From the NCBI GenBank assembly GCA_002840835.1, contig PHCQ01000021.1:1-64000 (forward strand): a stretch of DNA of 64,000 nucleotides. Reading direction: 5' to 3'. The notes beneath the pieces were generated by a model, which was given only the letters and a program-made list of their open reading frames with translations, was not told the DNA's origin and did not search any database. The stretch comes from Betaproteobacteria bacterium HGW-Betaproteobacteria-16. GTDB lineage: Bacteria; Pseudomonadota; Gammaproteobacteria; Burkholderiales; Burkholderiaceae_C. This document shows, piece by piece, positions 16,366 through 25,133 of the stretch (position 1 is the stretch's first letter; every line of letters begins with the position of its first letter). The position numbers were made by a program, and so were the translations under genes.

Positions 16366-16591
16366 GTGCAACCGGGAAAGACATCTTCGCTATTGCGCGG
16401 CCCCACGTTTGCTTGCCGCAGCGGATGGCCTCCAGCAGCGAACGCCTCTTCATATATGTGCTTTATGAATTCGCTCGTGAGCCTCGGCAGCGCCGAGCGA
16501 GGTGCTTGCGCCAACAGCGGTGACAATACCGGGTTGCGAGCCGTGTTCTGATGGCCACCGCGAATCTTCTGCCCATCATCCATACCCCTCC

Positions 16592-19330
16592 ATGTCGCTG
16601 TTCTCTTTGCGAAAATCCGCGCCCCAGTCCCAAGCCCCTGAATCTGCCGTGAACTCGCCTGCACCGTCCAAATCCGCCTCCGCCCACCCGCTGGACGCTC
16701 TCACCGGTGGTGCCTTTTCTGCACCCACCTCAGGCGAGCGCACGGCAAGAATTCGCGAGTGGCTCGCGACTTCGCCTTCGCTGGAGCAAATGTCTGACGT
16801 GTTCAAGGAGCTGTCGCATCGCGATCGTGGGGCATCCAAGCCACTGAAGGAAAAGCTCGACGAACTCAAACGCCAGAAGAGCCAGGAACAGATCGCTGTG
16901 GAATGGGCAGCCAAGGCGCAGGCCATGCTGGACCAGGCACGGCTCAATCTGGCCGATGCGTTGGCGTGGCAGCGTGATGCGGCCAGAGCGGGGGCACCCC
17001 TGTCGCGTGAGCCCTTGTCTGGCCTGAAGCAAGCGCTTGGTGAGCGCGTCAAGGCCATCGAGGACTTGCAGCACCGTGTGCAGGTCGAGCGGGAAGCGGC
17101 CGTGCTGATTGCCCAGCGCATTGAGGTGCTGTCGACCAAACCCTGGAAAGAGGCCCAGTCAAGCGCCCCCTCCCTGAGTGCCGACGTGAGCCATTGGCAG
17201 CAGCAAGTGGCCGGTTTGACAGAAGACCCCCAGTGGTCCAGCGTCGAGGCCAAGTTCCCCGCTATGCTGGACTCCTCCAGAAACCAGCTGCAACTGGTGT
17301 GGGAAGCGTTTGCAGCTGCGCTTGAACAAACCGCGGCAGCCGATGCAGATCCGCAGGCGCCATTGCCCGCCGTGCCGGTGTGGGCCGATGAACTGCGCCT
17401 TGCCCGCGGGCAGGACGTCTCTGTCGCCGCTGAAAAGAACAACCAGAATACACAGGCTGCACAGGAAAAACGTGCCCGTGCGGGCGCCGAGATCGACAAG
17501 GCGCTGACCGTGCTGGAGCGGGAACTGGCAGAAGGGCATGGCAAGGCCACACCCAAGGCGGCTGCAGATGTGCGTGGCTTGCTCAAGACCCATGGCCGTC
17601 TGGTCAGTCCCGAACTGGAAGCCCGGGCTCATGCGGCGCTGTCTCAGGCCGGCGAACTCGAAGGCTGGCAGCGCTGGCGGGCCGATCAATTGCGCGAAGA
17701 GCTGGTGGCCAAGGCCGAAGGTCTTTTGCAGGCGCCAGAGGGCCAGCGTCTGGGTGGCCGGAAGATGCAGGAAACGCTGCGCAGTCTGCGCGATCAATGG
17801 AAAACGACCGACCAGGGTGGTCAGGCCAACCATGCCCTGTGGAAGCGCTTCGACGAGGCGTGTACCGAAGCGCACAAAGTGGTGGAGACCTGGCTGGCGC
17901 AAGTCCGGCAGCAGGCTGAGGTTCACAAGGCCCAGCGTCTGGCCATCATTGACGAACTCAAGGCCTGGACCGAGTTGCACGCTGCGAGCACCGACTGGAA
18001 GGCCCAGGTTCGGGAATTGCACGGGTTTTCCGAGCGGTGGCGTGAAGCTGGGCATCTCAGTGAAAAAGCGTTTGCCGAATTGCAGCCTGCATGGAAAGAG
18101 GCCATGCACAAGGCGCACGCGCCCCTGGAAGCGGCGCAGGCTGCGAGCACCGCGCGTCGCCGTGCCCTGATCGACGAAGCCGTTGCACTGGGTGCGGCGC
18201 CGCAGTTGCGTATCGACGCTGTCAAGGCGCTGCAGCAGCGGTGGCAGGCCGAAGCGCACGCGGTGCCGCTGGAGCGCAAGCACGAACAAAAACTGTGGGA
18301 GGCCTTCCGGCAGCCCATCGACGACGCGTTTGCCCGCAAGAGCAGCGAACGTGAAAAAGCCGCCACGGCGCTCAATGCGCATGATCAACGCGTGCTCGAC
18401 GCTTCGCGGGCCTTGGAAGCGGCCAGCGCCACTGGAGACGCTCAGCGGATTCGAGAGGCCATGCAGTCCCTTGAGCTGGCGCTTGTAGGGCAAGCCGATG
18501 CGGCAGCCAGCAAGGCTGAACCATTGAGTCAGCCTGCAGCGGTGCAAGCTGACGTGGCCCCTGATTCAGCGACGGATCAGCCTGCCGAAGCCGTGGCTTC
18601 CGGCAAGCCAGCAGCGGACATGGCCGCGCAGGACGCCGAGACCGCTGTGAAGCCGGCGCCCGCCGCTCCGGCATCGCCGCCCAAGAAGGTGGTGGCGGTG
18701 CGAGGCGATGACCGGCCCGGCATGAAAAAGGCCGAGCCTGCCGCTCGCGATGGTCGCCGGGGGGATCGGCCCGATGGGCGCCGCGATGGACCTGGCATGG
18801 GCAGGGCCGACGCACGTGGACGGGGCCCTGGTGCGTCGTCGCCGTGGCGTGAAGAGCGCGAACCGCGTGGACCGCGTCTGGGCGACGCGGCCTTTCGCGC
18901 CCAGCGCCAGGCCATTGAAGCTGCCCAGACGAGCTTGCGCAAGCTCGCCGCGCAAGCTCATGGCGAGGTCCTGACCCAGTTGATGACCGCCTGGGAACAG
19001 CGCGATGCCGAGCAGATCCCGACGGCACATGCTTTGGGGCCCCGCGTGAACGCGTCCAGCCGTAACGCCTGGGTGTCAGCGCTGACCAAAAATGCTGGCC
19101 CGCTCAATGCGGAAGTGCTGCTTCGCCTTGAAATCGCCTCTGAAGTGCCCACACCGGCCGAACATCTCAGCGAGCGCCGCATGCTGCAACTGCAATTGCT
19201 CACGCGCAAGCACGCAGCCGCACCTGCTGAAACCTGGGTCGAAGATGTCGCATCGGTACTGACATCCAGTTTCGATGCTGCGGTCGCGCGGCGCTTGCAG
19301 ACCGTGCTGAAGAGCTTGTTGAAGCGCTGA
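16592..19330 (+). CDS. DUF349 domain-containing protein with an Arg/Gly-rich linker
   Basis: The 912-residue protein is predicted to be almost entirely helical, with repeated Trp-centred DUF349 motifs such as ALWKRFDEACTEAHKVV, LQPAWKEAMHKAHAPLEAA and KLWEAFRQPIDDAFARKSSE. Between roughly residues 650 and 760 it becomes Ala/Pro-rich and then Arg/Gly/Asp-rich (DGRRGDRPDGRRDGPG), a disordered RGG-like linker. A final ~140-residue helical domain follows. No signal peptide or membrane segment is seen, so it is probably cytosolic. The function of DUF349 proteins is not established. The ATG at 16592 was chosen because the homologous region starts soon after it. Its 3' end is followed within six bases by repeat copy B. 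Confidence 0.88.
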   Translation: MSLFSLRKSAPQSQAPESAVNSPAPSKSASAHPLDALTGGAFSAPTSGERTARIREWLATSPSLEQMSDVFKELSHRDRGASKPLKEKLDELKRQKSQEQIAVEWAAKAQAMLDQARLNLADALAWQRDAARAGAPLSREPLSGLKQALGERVKAIEDLQHRVQVEREAAVLIAQRIEVLSTKPWKEAQSSAPSLSADVSHWQQQVAGLTEDPQWSSVEAKFPAMLDSSRNQLQLVWEAFAAALEQTAAADADPQAPLPAVPVWADELRLARGQDVSVAAEKNNQNTQAAQEKRARAGAEIDKALTVLERELAEGHGKATPKAAADVRGLLKTHGRLVSPELEARAHAALSQAGELEGWQRWRADQLREELVAKAEGLLQAPEGQRLGGRKMQETLRSLRDQWKTTDQGGQANHALWKRFDEACTEAHKVVETWLAQVRQQAEVHKAQRLAIIDELKAWTELHAASTDWKAQVRELHGFSERWREAGHLSEKAFAELQPAWKEAMHKAHAPLEAAQAASTARRRALIDEAVALGAAPQLRIDAVKALQQRWQAEAHAVPLERKHEQKLWEAFRQPIDDAFARKSSEREKAATALNAHDQRVLDASRALEAASATGDAQRIREAMQSLELALVGQADAAASKAEPLSQPAAVQADVAPDSATDQPAEAVASGKPAADMAAQDAETAVKPAPAAPASPPKKVVAVRGDDRPGMKKAEPAARDGRRGDRPDGRRDGPGMGRADARGRGPGASSPWREEREPRGPRLGDAAFRAQRQAIEAAQTSLRKLAAQAHGEVLTQLMTAWEQRDAEQIPTAHALGPRVNASSRNAWVSALTKNAGPLNAEVLLRLEIASEVPTPAEHLSERRMLQLQLLTRKHAAAPAETWVEDVASVLTSSFDAAVARRLQTVLKSLLKR

Positions 19331-19335
19331 CTTGA

Positions 19336-19440
19336 CCCACCCCCGCGCCGCTTCGCGTCACCCCCTCAAGGGGGCGATACCTGTGGCCCGGCGGAGCCGG
19401 TTCCACGGTATCTCTGGATTGAGACATCGCGCTCCGGAGG
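19336..19440 (+). repeat. GC-rich intergenic repeat element, copy B
   Basis: It starts a few bases after the stop of the DUF349 gene. It reads CCCCCGCGCCGCTTCGCGTC, then a CCCCCTCAAGGGGG hairpin core, then TGGCCCGGCGGAGCCGGTTCC and a tail with TCTCTGGATTGAGACATCGCGCTCCG. The tail is also present, diverged, in copy C at 35203-35312. The two genes here converge, so it may also help terminate transcription. Confidence 0.8.
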
Positions 19441-19474
19441 GGTTGCACATCCCGCAGCGTTGCGCGCTACGCAT

Positions 19475-20341
19475 TCAGGAGAGCGCACCATGTGCTTGGC
19501 TGGGCCTGAAAAACCCGTCGTACAAGGGCAGGAGCGTCGGAAACTCTTCGCCAAACCGGTCGCGGCTCACGAAGTACGCCTCACAAGTGACGGCAAAGAA
19601 CTCTGCCGGATTCGTGGCCGCGTAGGCGTCCAGCCAAGGGGGCTCGGCGCCAAAGCGTTCCGTCAGTGACACGGCTTCGCGAAAGTCGTCAAACGCTTTT
19701 TGCATGGTCTGGCGCCAGAGGCGCTGGCCGGCCGTCAGCGAACCCGTGCCCAGAAAGCCGGATGGCAGCGGTGGGGCGCCACCGGGGGCGTCGCCAAGCC
19801 TGATGTCTCGCATGTCCATCTTGTGGACAAACTCGTGAATCACCAGATTGCTGCCGCTTGCGGCCGCCTCGCCCGCCATCGCCACCGCATCCCAGGTGAG
19901 CATGACGGGCCCGCGGTCCATGGCCTCGCCGGCGAGCACCTCGTTGTAGTGATGCACCACACCTGCGCCATCAACGATCTTTCTCCGGGCCACGACGGCG
20001 CCGGGCTGCACAACGATGCCGACGAAGTCGTCATACCAGTCCAGCAACTGCAGCGGAGCTGAAGCGGGCCGCCCCGACGGTCCGTGCATGTGCAGCAAAG
20101 GGAGACAGGCTTGCGCAGCAATCGCCAATGCCATGGCATCGGTCAGATGCAGGCCGTTGGCGGGGTGAAATTCCTTTTCGTTCAGAAAATGGGCGCTCAG
20201 CAGACGCAGACGCTGCTGCTCTATCGAACCCAGCTGGCCCAGAAAGGCATAAGCGGACACCACCTTGTTCCAGAGCTTATCGGGCACTGGCGGGGGGCGG
20301 CGCCATCGACGGGGCAGCCACCTCTGGATCAGGTCGAACAT
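19475..20341 (-). CDS. mtfA: MtfA-like zinc peptidase (M90 family)
   Basis: The protein contains the zinc-binding HEFVHKMD motif (HExxH) near residue 171, and the downstream conserved AATNPAEFFAVTCEAYFV segment that contributes the third ligand glutamate. The N-terminal region (LSAHFLNEKEFHPANGLHLTDAMALAIAAQACLPLL) also matches MtfA. E. coli MtfA interacts with the Mlc repressor and has aminopeptidase activity; whether that role holds in a betaproteobacterium is not known. The length of 288 residues is close to E. coli MtfA. It is the last gene of the envelope operon, 28 bp after lpxH. Confidence 0.9.
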   Translation of the reverse strand: MFDLIQRWLPRRWRRPPPVPDKLWNKVVSAYAFLGQLGSIEQQRLRLLSAHFLNEKEFHPANGLHLTDAMALAIAAQACLPLLHMHGPSGRPASAPLQLLDWYDDFVGIVVQPGAVVARRKIVDGAGVVHHYNEVLAGEAMDRGPVMLTWDAVAMAGEAAASGSNLVIHEFVHKMDMRDIRLGDAPGGAPPLPSGFLGTGSLTAGQRLWRQTMQKAFDDFREAVSLTERFGAEPPWLDAYAATNPAEFFAVTCEAYFVSRDRFGEEFPTLLPLYDGFFRPSQAHGALS

Positions 20342-20369
20342 CGGCCGGTGCGGGTGGGGTGGCGGTTGT

Positions 20370-21185
20370 TCAGGGCGGCGTCATCGTGAGACGCTGCATG
20401 CCTTGCGCACCGATGCGCAACACCTCGGCCCGTGGGTGCTGGCCGCCAACTTCCCAGTCGCTGAGCACCACCCGCTGCAGTCCTCCGCCAAGCGGATGCT
20501 CGGCAGGACGGTGTGTGTGCCCGTGTATGAGTGTCTGCGCCTGAGCGTGCAGCAACCACGCTTGTGCAGCAAAGTGATCCACATCCGCCCAGGTATGCGG
20601 GTCGCCTGCGGCGCTTTGCTTGCGCGCTTCGCTTTGTTGCCGCAAGTCGCGTGCGATGGCTTCGCGTTCTTCCAGCGGGCGCTCCAGAAACGTGCGCTGC
20701 CATTGTGGATGGCGGACCTGTTCCCGAAACCGCATGTAGTCGGTGTCGGCCAGGCAGAGTGCGTCACCATGGCTCAACAACCAGCGATGGCCCAGAAAAT
20801 CCAGTGCGGTCGGGTCACTCAGCAATTGCATGCCGCAGGCCTGTGCCGCCACTGAACCCAAAAGAAAGTCCCGATTGCCCACCATGAAATACACCGGAGT
20901 CCGTTCGGCATGGGTGCGAATGACCTGAACGCATGTGCGCCAGAAATCGTGTTCAATCGTGCCGGTTTGAGCCAGCACATCGTCGCCCACCCAGACTTCA
21001 AAAAGGTCACCCAGAATGAACAGCGCGTCGGCCCGTTCGATGGGCGGGCGTTCAAGGTAGTGCCGCCAGGCTTCGAAGGTGGCCGGTTCGCTCGCCTGCA
21101 AGTGCAGGTCGGAAATGAAATCGACCGTTTGCCAGTGCGCGGGAGCGCGCAACTCAGCAAAACGGTCGGTGGCAAGCAATGGCAT
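20370..21185 (-). CDS. lpxH: UDP-2,3-diacylglucosamine diphosphatase
   Basis: LpxH hydrolyses UDP-2,3-diacylglucosamine to lipid X and UMP, the fourth step of lipid A synthesis, at the inner membrane. The calcineurin-type metal motifs are all present in order: FISDLHLQAS, LGDLFEVWVGDD, MVGNRDFLLG, LLSHGDALC, and IHGHTHRP. The length is 271 residues with a Thr/Met-rich C-terminus. It is 34 bp downstream of ppiB, an association seen in other proteobacteria. Confidence 0.95.
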   Translation of the reverse strand: MPLLATDRFAELRAPAHWQTVDFISDLHLQASEPATFEAWRHYLERPPIERADALFILGDLFEVWVGDDVLAQTGTIEHDFWRTCVQVIRTHAERTPVYFMVGNRDFLLGSVAAQACGMQLLSDPTALDFLGHRWLLSHGDALCLADTDYMRFREQVRHPQWQRTFLERPLEEREAIARDLRQQSEARKQSAAGDPHTWADVDHFAAQAWLLHAQAQTLIHGHTHRPAEHPLGGGLQRVVLSDWEVGGQHPRAEVLRIGAQGMQRLTMTPP

Positions 21186-21219
21186 ATGAAGCGGGGTCAG
21201 AAACCCCTGAACTCACCCC

Positions 21220-21726
21220 TCAGAGTGCCACAGCCTTTTCAATCACCACGTCGTCCTTGGGTACGTCGTCATGGAAGCCTTTGCGTCCAGTAGGCACGCC
21301 TTCGATCTTCTTGACGATGTCGGCACCGCCGACCACCTTGCCGAACACGGCGTAGCCCCATCCCTGGGCGCTGGGCGCAGTGTGGTTCAGGAAGCCGTTG
21401 TTGGAAACGTTGATGAAGAACTGGGCGGTGGCGGAATGGGGGTCGCTGGTGCGGGCCATGGCCAGCGTGTAGGTGTCGTTCTTCAGGCCGTTGTTGGCCT
21501 CGTTGGTGATCGGGGCATCGGTGGGCTTCTGCGTCATGCCGGGTTCGAAGCCGCCGCCTTGCACCATGAAGCCCGGGATCACGCGGTGAAACACCGTGTT
21601 GTCGTAGTGGCCCTTGTTCACATAGGCCAGGAAGTTGGCCGCAGACAGAGGGGCTTTTTCGGCATCGAGCTCGATGGTGATGACGCCGTGGTTGGCGATG
21701 TGCAGTTCGACTTGGGGGTTGGCCAT
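21220..21726 (-). CDS. ppiB: Cyclophilin-type peptidyl-prolyl cis-trans isomerase, cytoplasmic
   Basis: This is a 168-residue single-domain cyclophilin without a signal peptide. Conserved active-site elements are visible: [17 protein letters not shown] with the catalytic Arg/Phe/Gln, then [23 protein letters not shown] and [14 protein letters not shown]. It catalyses proline isomerisation during folding. The start is two bases after the stop of the exported paralogue, so the pair is co-translated. Confidence 0.95.
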   Translation of the reverse strand: MANPQVELHIANHGVITIELDAEKAPLSAANFLAYVNKGHYDNTVFHRVIPGFMVQGGGFEPGMTQKPTDAPITNEANNGLKNDTYTLAMARTSDPHSATAQFFINVSNNGFLNHTAPSAQGWGYAVFGKVVGGADIVKKIEGVPTGRKGFHDDVPKDDVVIEKAVAL

Positions 21727-21728
21727 GG

Positions 21729-22328
21729 TTATTTCTCCAGAGTGGCTTGGGTGATGGTGATGGGGGTCTTGGGCACGTTCTGGTGCCCGCTCTGGTTGCC
21801 GACGGGTGCGTTGCGGATCTTGTCAACGGTGTCCATGCCCTGGATCACTTTGCCAAAAACCGTGTAGCCGTAGCCGTCGGGGGCGGGGGCGTTCAGGCCG
21901 GTGTTGTCGACCACGTTGATGAAGAACTGTGCCGTGGCGGAATTCGGGTTCGCGGTGCGCGCCATGGCCACCGTACCTCGGTCGTTCTTCAGCCCGTTGC
22001 TGGCTTCCAGCGGAACGGGCCCACGCGTGGGCTTTTGCTGCATATCGGGCGTGAAGCCGCCGCCCTGGATCATGAAGTTGCCGATCACGCGGTGGAACAC
22101 GGTGCCGTCGTAGTGCTTGTCTCGCACATACTGCAGGAAATTCTCGACCGTCTTGGGAGCTTTGTCGGGGTACAGCTCAAGCACCACGTCGCCCATCGAG
22201 GTGCTCAGCTTGACCTTGGGTGCGACGGACGGCGATTGGGCCAATGCGGGCAACAAGGTGAAAGAGAGCAGGGCAGTGACGACCAGAGTGCCCAGGCGCC
22301 TGCGTGCAGGCTGCGATGCGTGTTTCAT
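21729..22328 (-). CDS. ppiA: Cyclophilin-type peptidyl-prolyl cis-trans isomerase, exported
   Basis: The N-terminal ~30 residues ([23 protein letters not shown]) form a signal peptide, so this paralogue acts in the periplasm. The cyclophilin core follows with [41 protein letters not shown] and [14 protein letters not shown]. It is 199 residues long. The ATG overlaps the stop of the upstream L,D-transpeptidase gene (ATGA). Tandem exported and cytosolic cyclophilins arose by duplication; their cores are clearly alignable. Confidence 0.94.
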   Translation of the reverse strand: MKHASQPARRRLGTLVVTALLSFTLLPALAQSPSVAPKVKLSTSMGDVVLELYPDKAPKTVENFLQYVRDKHYDGTVFHRVIGNFMIQGGGFTPDMQQKPTRGPVPLEASNGLKNDRGTVAMARTANPNSATAQFFINVVDNTGLNAPAPDGYGYTVFGKVIQGMDTVDKIRNAPVGNQSGHQNVPKTPITITQATLEK

Positions 22329-23833
22329 ACTTGTCCTTCAAAAAAAATCTTCCACTGGCCATTTTCCAGGCCCCAGTACTGGCGCTTGGTCACACCGCGA
22401 GATTGACCCTCCACCACCTCGCCGAAAGTGACCACCATGGTGTCTTCACTGTCGCGCCAGCGCAGCACGGACAGATCCTTGAGCTCAACGGTGCGGTCGC
22501 CCTTGTTGCGAAGTTCGCTGTCCACGCGCGCCCACCATTGATCCGGCCGGCGCCCCGCACTGCGAAACTGGTCAGAGTAATAGGGCTTCAAGCCCTCCAT
22601 CATTCCCAGGCTTTTGGCGTTGCGCCACGCTTCCAGAGTGGCGTGGAAGGCTTTGCGGTCCGGGGCCAGCGCATCTGGTTTCACCCATTGCAGCTCCTGG
22701 GCAATGATCACCGGCGTCGAGCGTATGGCGACCGTGGCCAGCAAGCGCTTGAGGTCCGGGTTGGACAACACCACGCAGCCGTCAGACGCCTGAGGGGCAC
22801 GCACAAACTGGGCACGCGGCGTCCCATGAAGCCAGATGCCGTGCCCCGTTTTGCCCCGGCGCAGATCGAGCGCATTCGGGTAGTTGATGGGCAGAGCCCC
22901 CGCGCCGTAGAGGTCGGGCAGGTTGGCAGGGTTGAGGTTGCTGGTGATGTAGTAGACCCCGAGCGGCGTGCGCTGGTCACCTTCCACCACTTTCTCTATG
23001 CCTGAAAGCCCTACTGAAATATAGAAGTCGCCAATCAGGCGCAGTTGCGGCGTGGGTGGCTCACCCGTTGCTGCCTCGCTGGAGGCCAGATTCTCAAACA
23101 GGTAAAGGCGCGATCTGGACGCGTCAACCGCAATGACATGCCGGCTCCTGGGGCTCAGCGCCAGAATCTGGTCGGGCACATTGCCTGCGGGGGGGCGCTC
23201 CGTGAGCGCGCGCAGCCTGCGGCTGGACTCTTCGCGCAAGGCCGTCAGCTGCGCTTGGGCAGCGAGGGCCGTGGTGTCCGGCACGTTGCCCAACTGACGA
23301 ACCGGGTGCGACTGCAGCGTGAGCAGGTCACCCAGTACCAACTGGGCCAACTGAAAATTCGGGTGGGCCGCTACCAGGTCTTCGGTCATGCGCAGGGCTT
23401 CCCTGTGCCGGCCCTGTCCAATGTGCTGGTAGATTTCGATCAGTCTGGCCTCGGCTTCACCCAGCAGCGGCAGCACGTGCTGGAAGCTCTCGTCGGTCAG
23501 GCTGATGGAGGCCAGTCCATTGCCTGAAATTGAGGTCGCACTGAGGGGCGTGCTGGCAACCTTGGCCTGCGCGCTTTCGATGAACGAGGGGAGGGCATCC
23601 AGACCACCCCGTGTGGTGGCGCCATCATCTTCCGAGCCCGCGCGTGTGAAGAACGACCCGGCTTCAGTCCACCAGGAACTGTTGCCCAGCATGATCATGA
23701 GGCCCAGCAGAGCGGCCGCGCCAACGGCCAGCCGCATTGAACCGCGTCCTTTGAGCCCGGTGACCGGTGTGACTGCCGGCACAGGCAGCTGCAGACTGGC
23801 ATGGCCGGTCTGCGAAGCGCGCGAACTGGCCAT
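22325..23833 (-). CDS. L,D-transpeptidase (YkuD) with C-terminal NTF2-like domain
   Basis: The YkuD catalytic domain spans about residues 215-350. It contains GIWLHGTPRAQFVRAPQASDGCVVLSN, i.e. the conserved HG...S-D-G-C motif with the nucleophilic cysteine. One N-terminal hydrophobic segment (LAVGAAALLGLMIMLG) would anchor it in the inner membrane. The C-terminal ~110 residues (YYSDQFRSAGR to [17 protein letters not shown]) look like an NTF2-type fold. Such enzymes form 3-3 peptidoglycan cross-links or attach proteins to peptidoglycan. The ATG at 23833 overlaps the stop of the upstream TPR gene (ATGA), favouring it over an ATG at 23866. The length is 502. Confidence 0.9.
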   Translation of the reverse strand: MASSRASQTGHASLQLPVPAVTPVTGLKGRGSMRLAVGAAALLGLMIMLGNSSWWTEAGSFFTRAGSEDDGATTRGGLDALPSFIESAQAKVASTPLSATSISGNGLASISLTDESFQHVLPLLGEAEARLIEIYQHIGQGRHREALRMTEDLVAAHPNFQLAQLVLGDLLTLQSHPVRQLGNVPDTTALAAQAQLTALREESSRRLRALTERPPAGNVPDQILALSPRSRHVIAVDASRSRLYLFENLASSEAATGEPPTPQLRLIGDFYISVGLSGIEKVVEGDQRTPLGVYYITSNLNPANLPDLYGAGALPINYPNALDLRRGKTGHGIWLHGTPRAQFVRAPQASDGCVVLSNPDLKRLLATVAIRSTPVIIAQELQWVKPDALAPDRKAFHATLEAWRNAKSLGMMEGLKPYYSDQFRSAGRRPDQWWARVDSELRNKGDRTVELKDLSVLRWRDSEDTMVVTFGEVVEGQSRGVTKRQYWGLENGQWKIFFEGQV

Positions 23834-24876
23834 CAGGATCCTGTGGATTCCTTGACGATCAGCCATCGGTTTCCGCTCCTGACCATGTCAAGGGTCTTCA
23901 GGCTGGTGACGTTGAGGGTGTCTGACGTGTAGACCTGCCGAAAACGGGCGGTTGCCCGATCACCGTTGACGGCCACATCCAGATCGTTCACTTCAACGTT
24001 GATGCGCTGCCGGGGCACGATGCGTGCGCGCCGCTCGGCTTCCCAGGCGCTGCGAGCCTGACCACCGGCCGGCGTGAAGCTGGGTGCATAGGCCCCGAGG
24101 TAGTCCGGCATGCTCTTGCTCGACCATGCCTGTGCCCATTTCTGCACAGCGCTTTCGACGTCGGCTTGCCCGGCAACGCCGGTAGCGGCAGGCGCAGTCG
24201 GCGTGGCCGGCGTGACAGGGGAAGCGGGGGAGGCAGCAGTCGCGGGGGTTGCAGGTGCAGCGGCCACTTTGTCGGCCTGGGCGGAACGGCTATCTGCAGA
24301 AAAGAGACTGCGGATCAGGCTGAGCTTGGGCGCTGCGCCTGTGTTGCCGGCATCCAGCTGAAGCGCCTTGCTGTAGGCCTGGCTGGCCAGCTTGGCGTAC
24401 ACGTCACCCAGGTTCTCGTGGGCGGTGGCGTAGCTGGGGTTGGTCCTGATGGCCATCTCGAGCGCGGCGCGCGCCTTGTCGAACTGGCTCTGGCCCGCGT
24501 ACAGCACGGCGAGGTTGTTGTAGGGCTCTGGCAGCTCCGGGTAGTCCTGGGTCAGGCTGAGAAATGCGGAAATGGCATCGCTGGTCTTGCCGGTTTCCGT
24601 CAGGATCACGCCCTTGAGGAAACGCATCTGCGGGTCGGTAGGCTTGGTGGCCAGGTACTGGTCGGTCTTGGCAAGGGCTTCGTTCAGTTGGCCAGCACGC
24701 ACAAGCCGATTGACGTCGGCGTACGGGTCTGCCTGGGCCATCGCAGCCGTGCTGCCGAGGGCCGCTGAAACGGCCAGCGACAGGGCCAACCGGCGCAGGC
24801 TTGAGCGCATGCCACCGGGGGTGGCCGGGCCTGCCTCATGGTTCTGGGAAAACGGAGATTTCGTCGAATGGAACAT
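23833..24876 (-). CDS. Exported TPR-repeat protein with C-terminal NTF2-like domain
   Basis: A signal peptide (RRLALSLAVSAALGSTAAMAQA, residues ~28-49) is followed by three to four TPR-like helices containing LPEPYNNLAVLYAGQSQFDKAR and ATAHENLGDVYAKLASQAYSKAL. Next comes an Ala/Pro/Thr-rich linker (residues ~195-235), then an NTF2-like domain (VQKWAQAWSSKSMPDYLGAYAPSF to KTLDMVRSGNRWLIV). The terminal domain resembles the one at the end of the co-transcribed L,D-transpeptidase, so the two may act together at the cell wall. It is the first gene of the six-gene minus-strand operon and diverges from cysS. The 257-bp intergenic region shows no clear promoter pair. Confidence 0.85.
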   Translation of the reverse strand: MFHSTKSPFSQNHEAGPATPGGMRSSLRRLALSLAVSAALGSTAAMAQADPYADVNRLVRAGQLNEALAKTDQYLATKPTDPQMRFLKGVILTETGKTSDAISAFLSLTQDYPELPEPYNNLAVLYAGQSQFDKARAALEMAIRTNPSYATAHENLGDVYAKLASQAYSKALQLDAGNTGAAPKLSLIRSLFSADSRSAQADKVAAAPATPATAASPASPVTPATPTAPAATGVAGQADVESAVQKWAQAWSSKSMPDYLGAYAPSFTPAGGQARSAWEAERRARIVPRQRINVEVNDLDVAVNGDRATARFRQVYTSDTLNVTSLKTLDMVRSGNRWLIVKESTGS

Positions 24877-25133
24877 GAGACCTCAGAGGCTGACTGGAGA
24901 TGAACTGGCCATGCCACGGGACCCTGGATCAACGATCATCGGGCCCGATGGGCACACTGGCACAGCGCCGGGCTGGCTATACTGGCGCATTGTATCTGAG
25001 GGGTGTCGGTGTTCGACCCTTGGCCGCCCGGTGACTCCGGGGGAGGGCAAGCGGTAATGCAACACTCAGGCTGAAGCAATGACCATGCGGGTCGTTTGCC
25101 AGGCGCAACAGATGCTCCCCCTCTTTTCCCTCC

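Noticed and set aside
16053-16664. Open frames on both strands in the gene-poor region (including one on the plus strand from 16069)
   Set aside because: They run through the strong terminator or into the DUF349 gene, show no family features and have unbiased codon use. An RNA or non-coding interpretation fits better.
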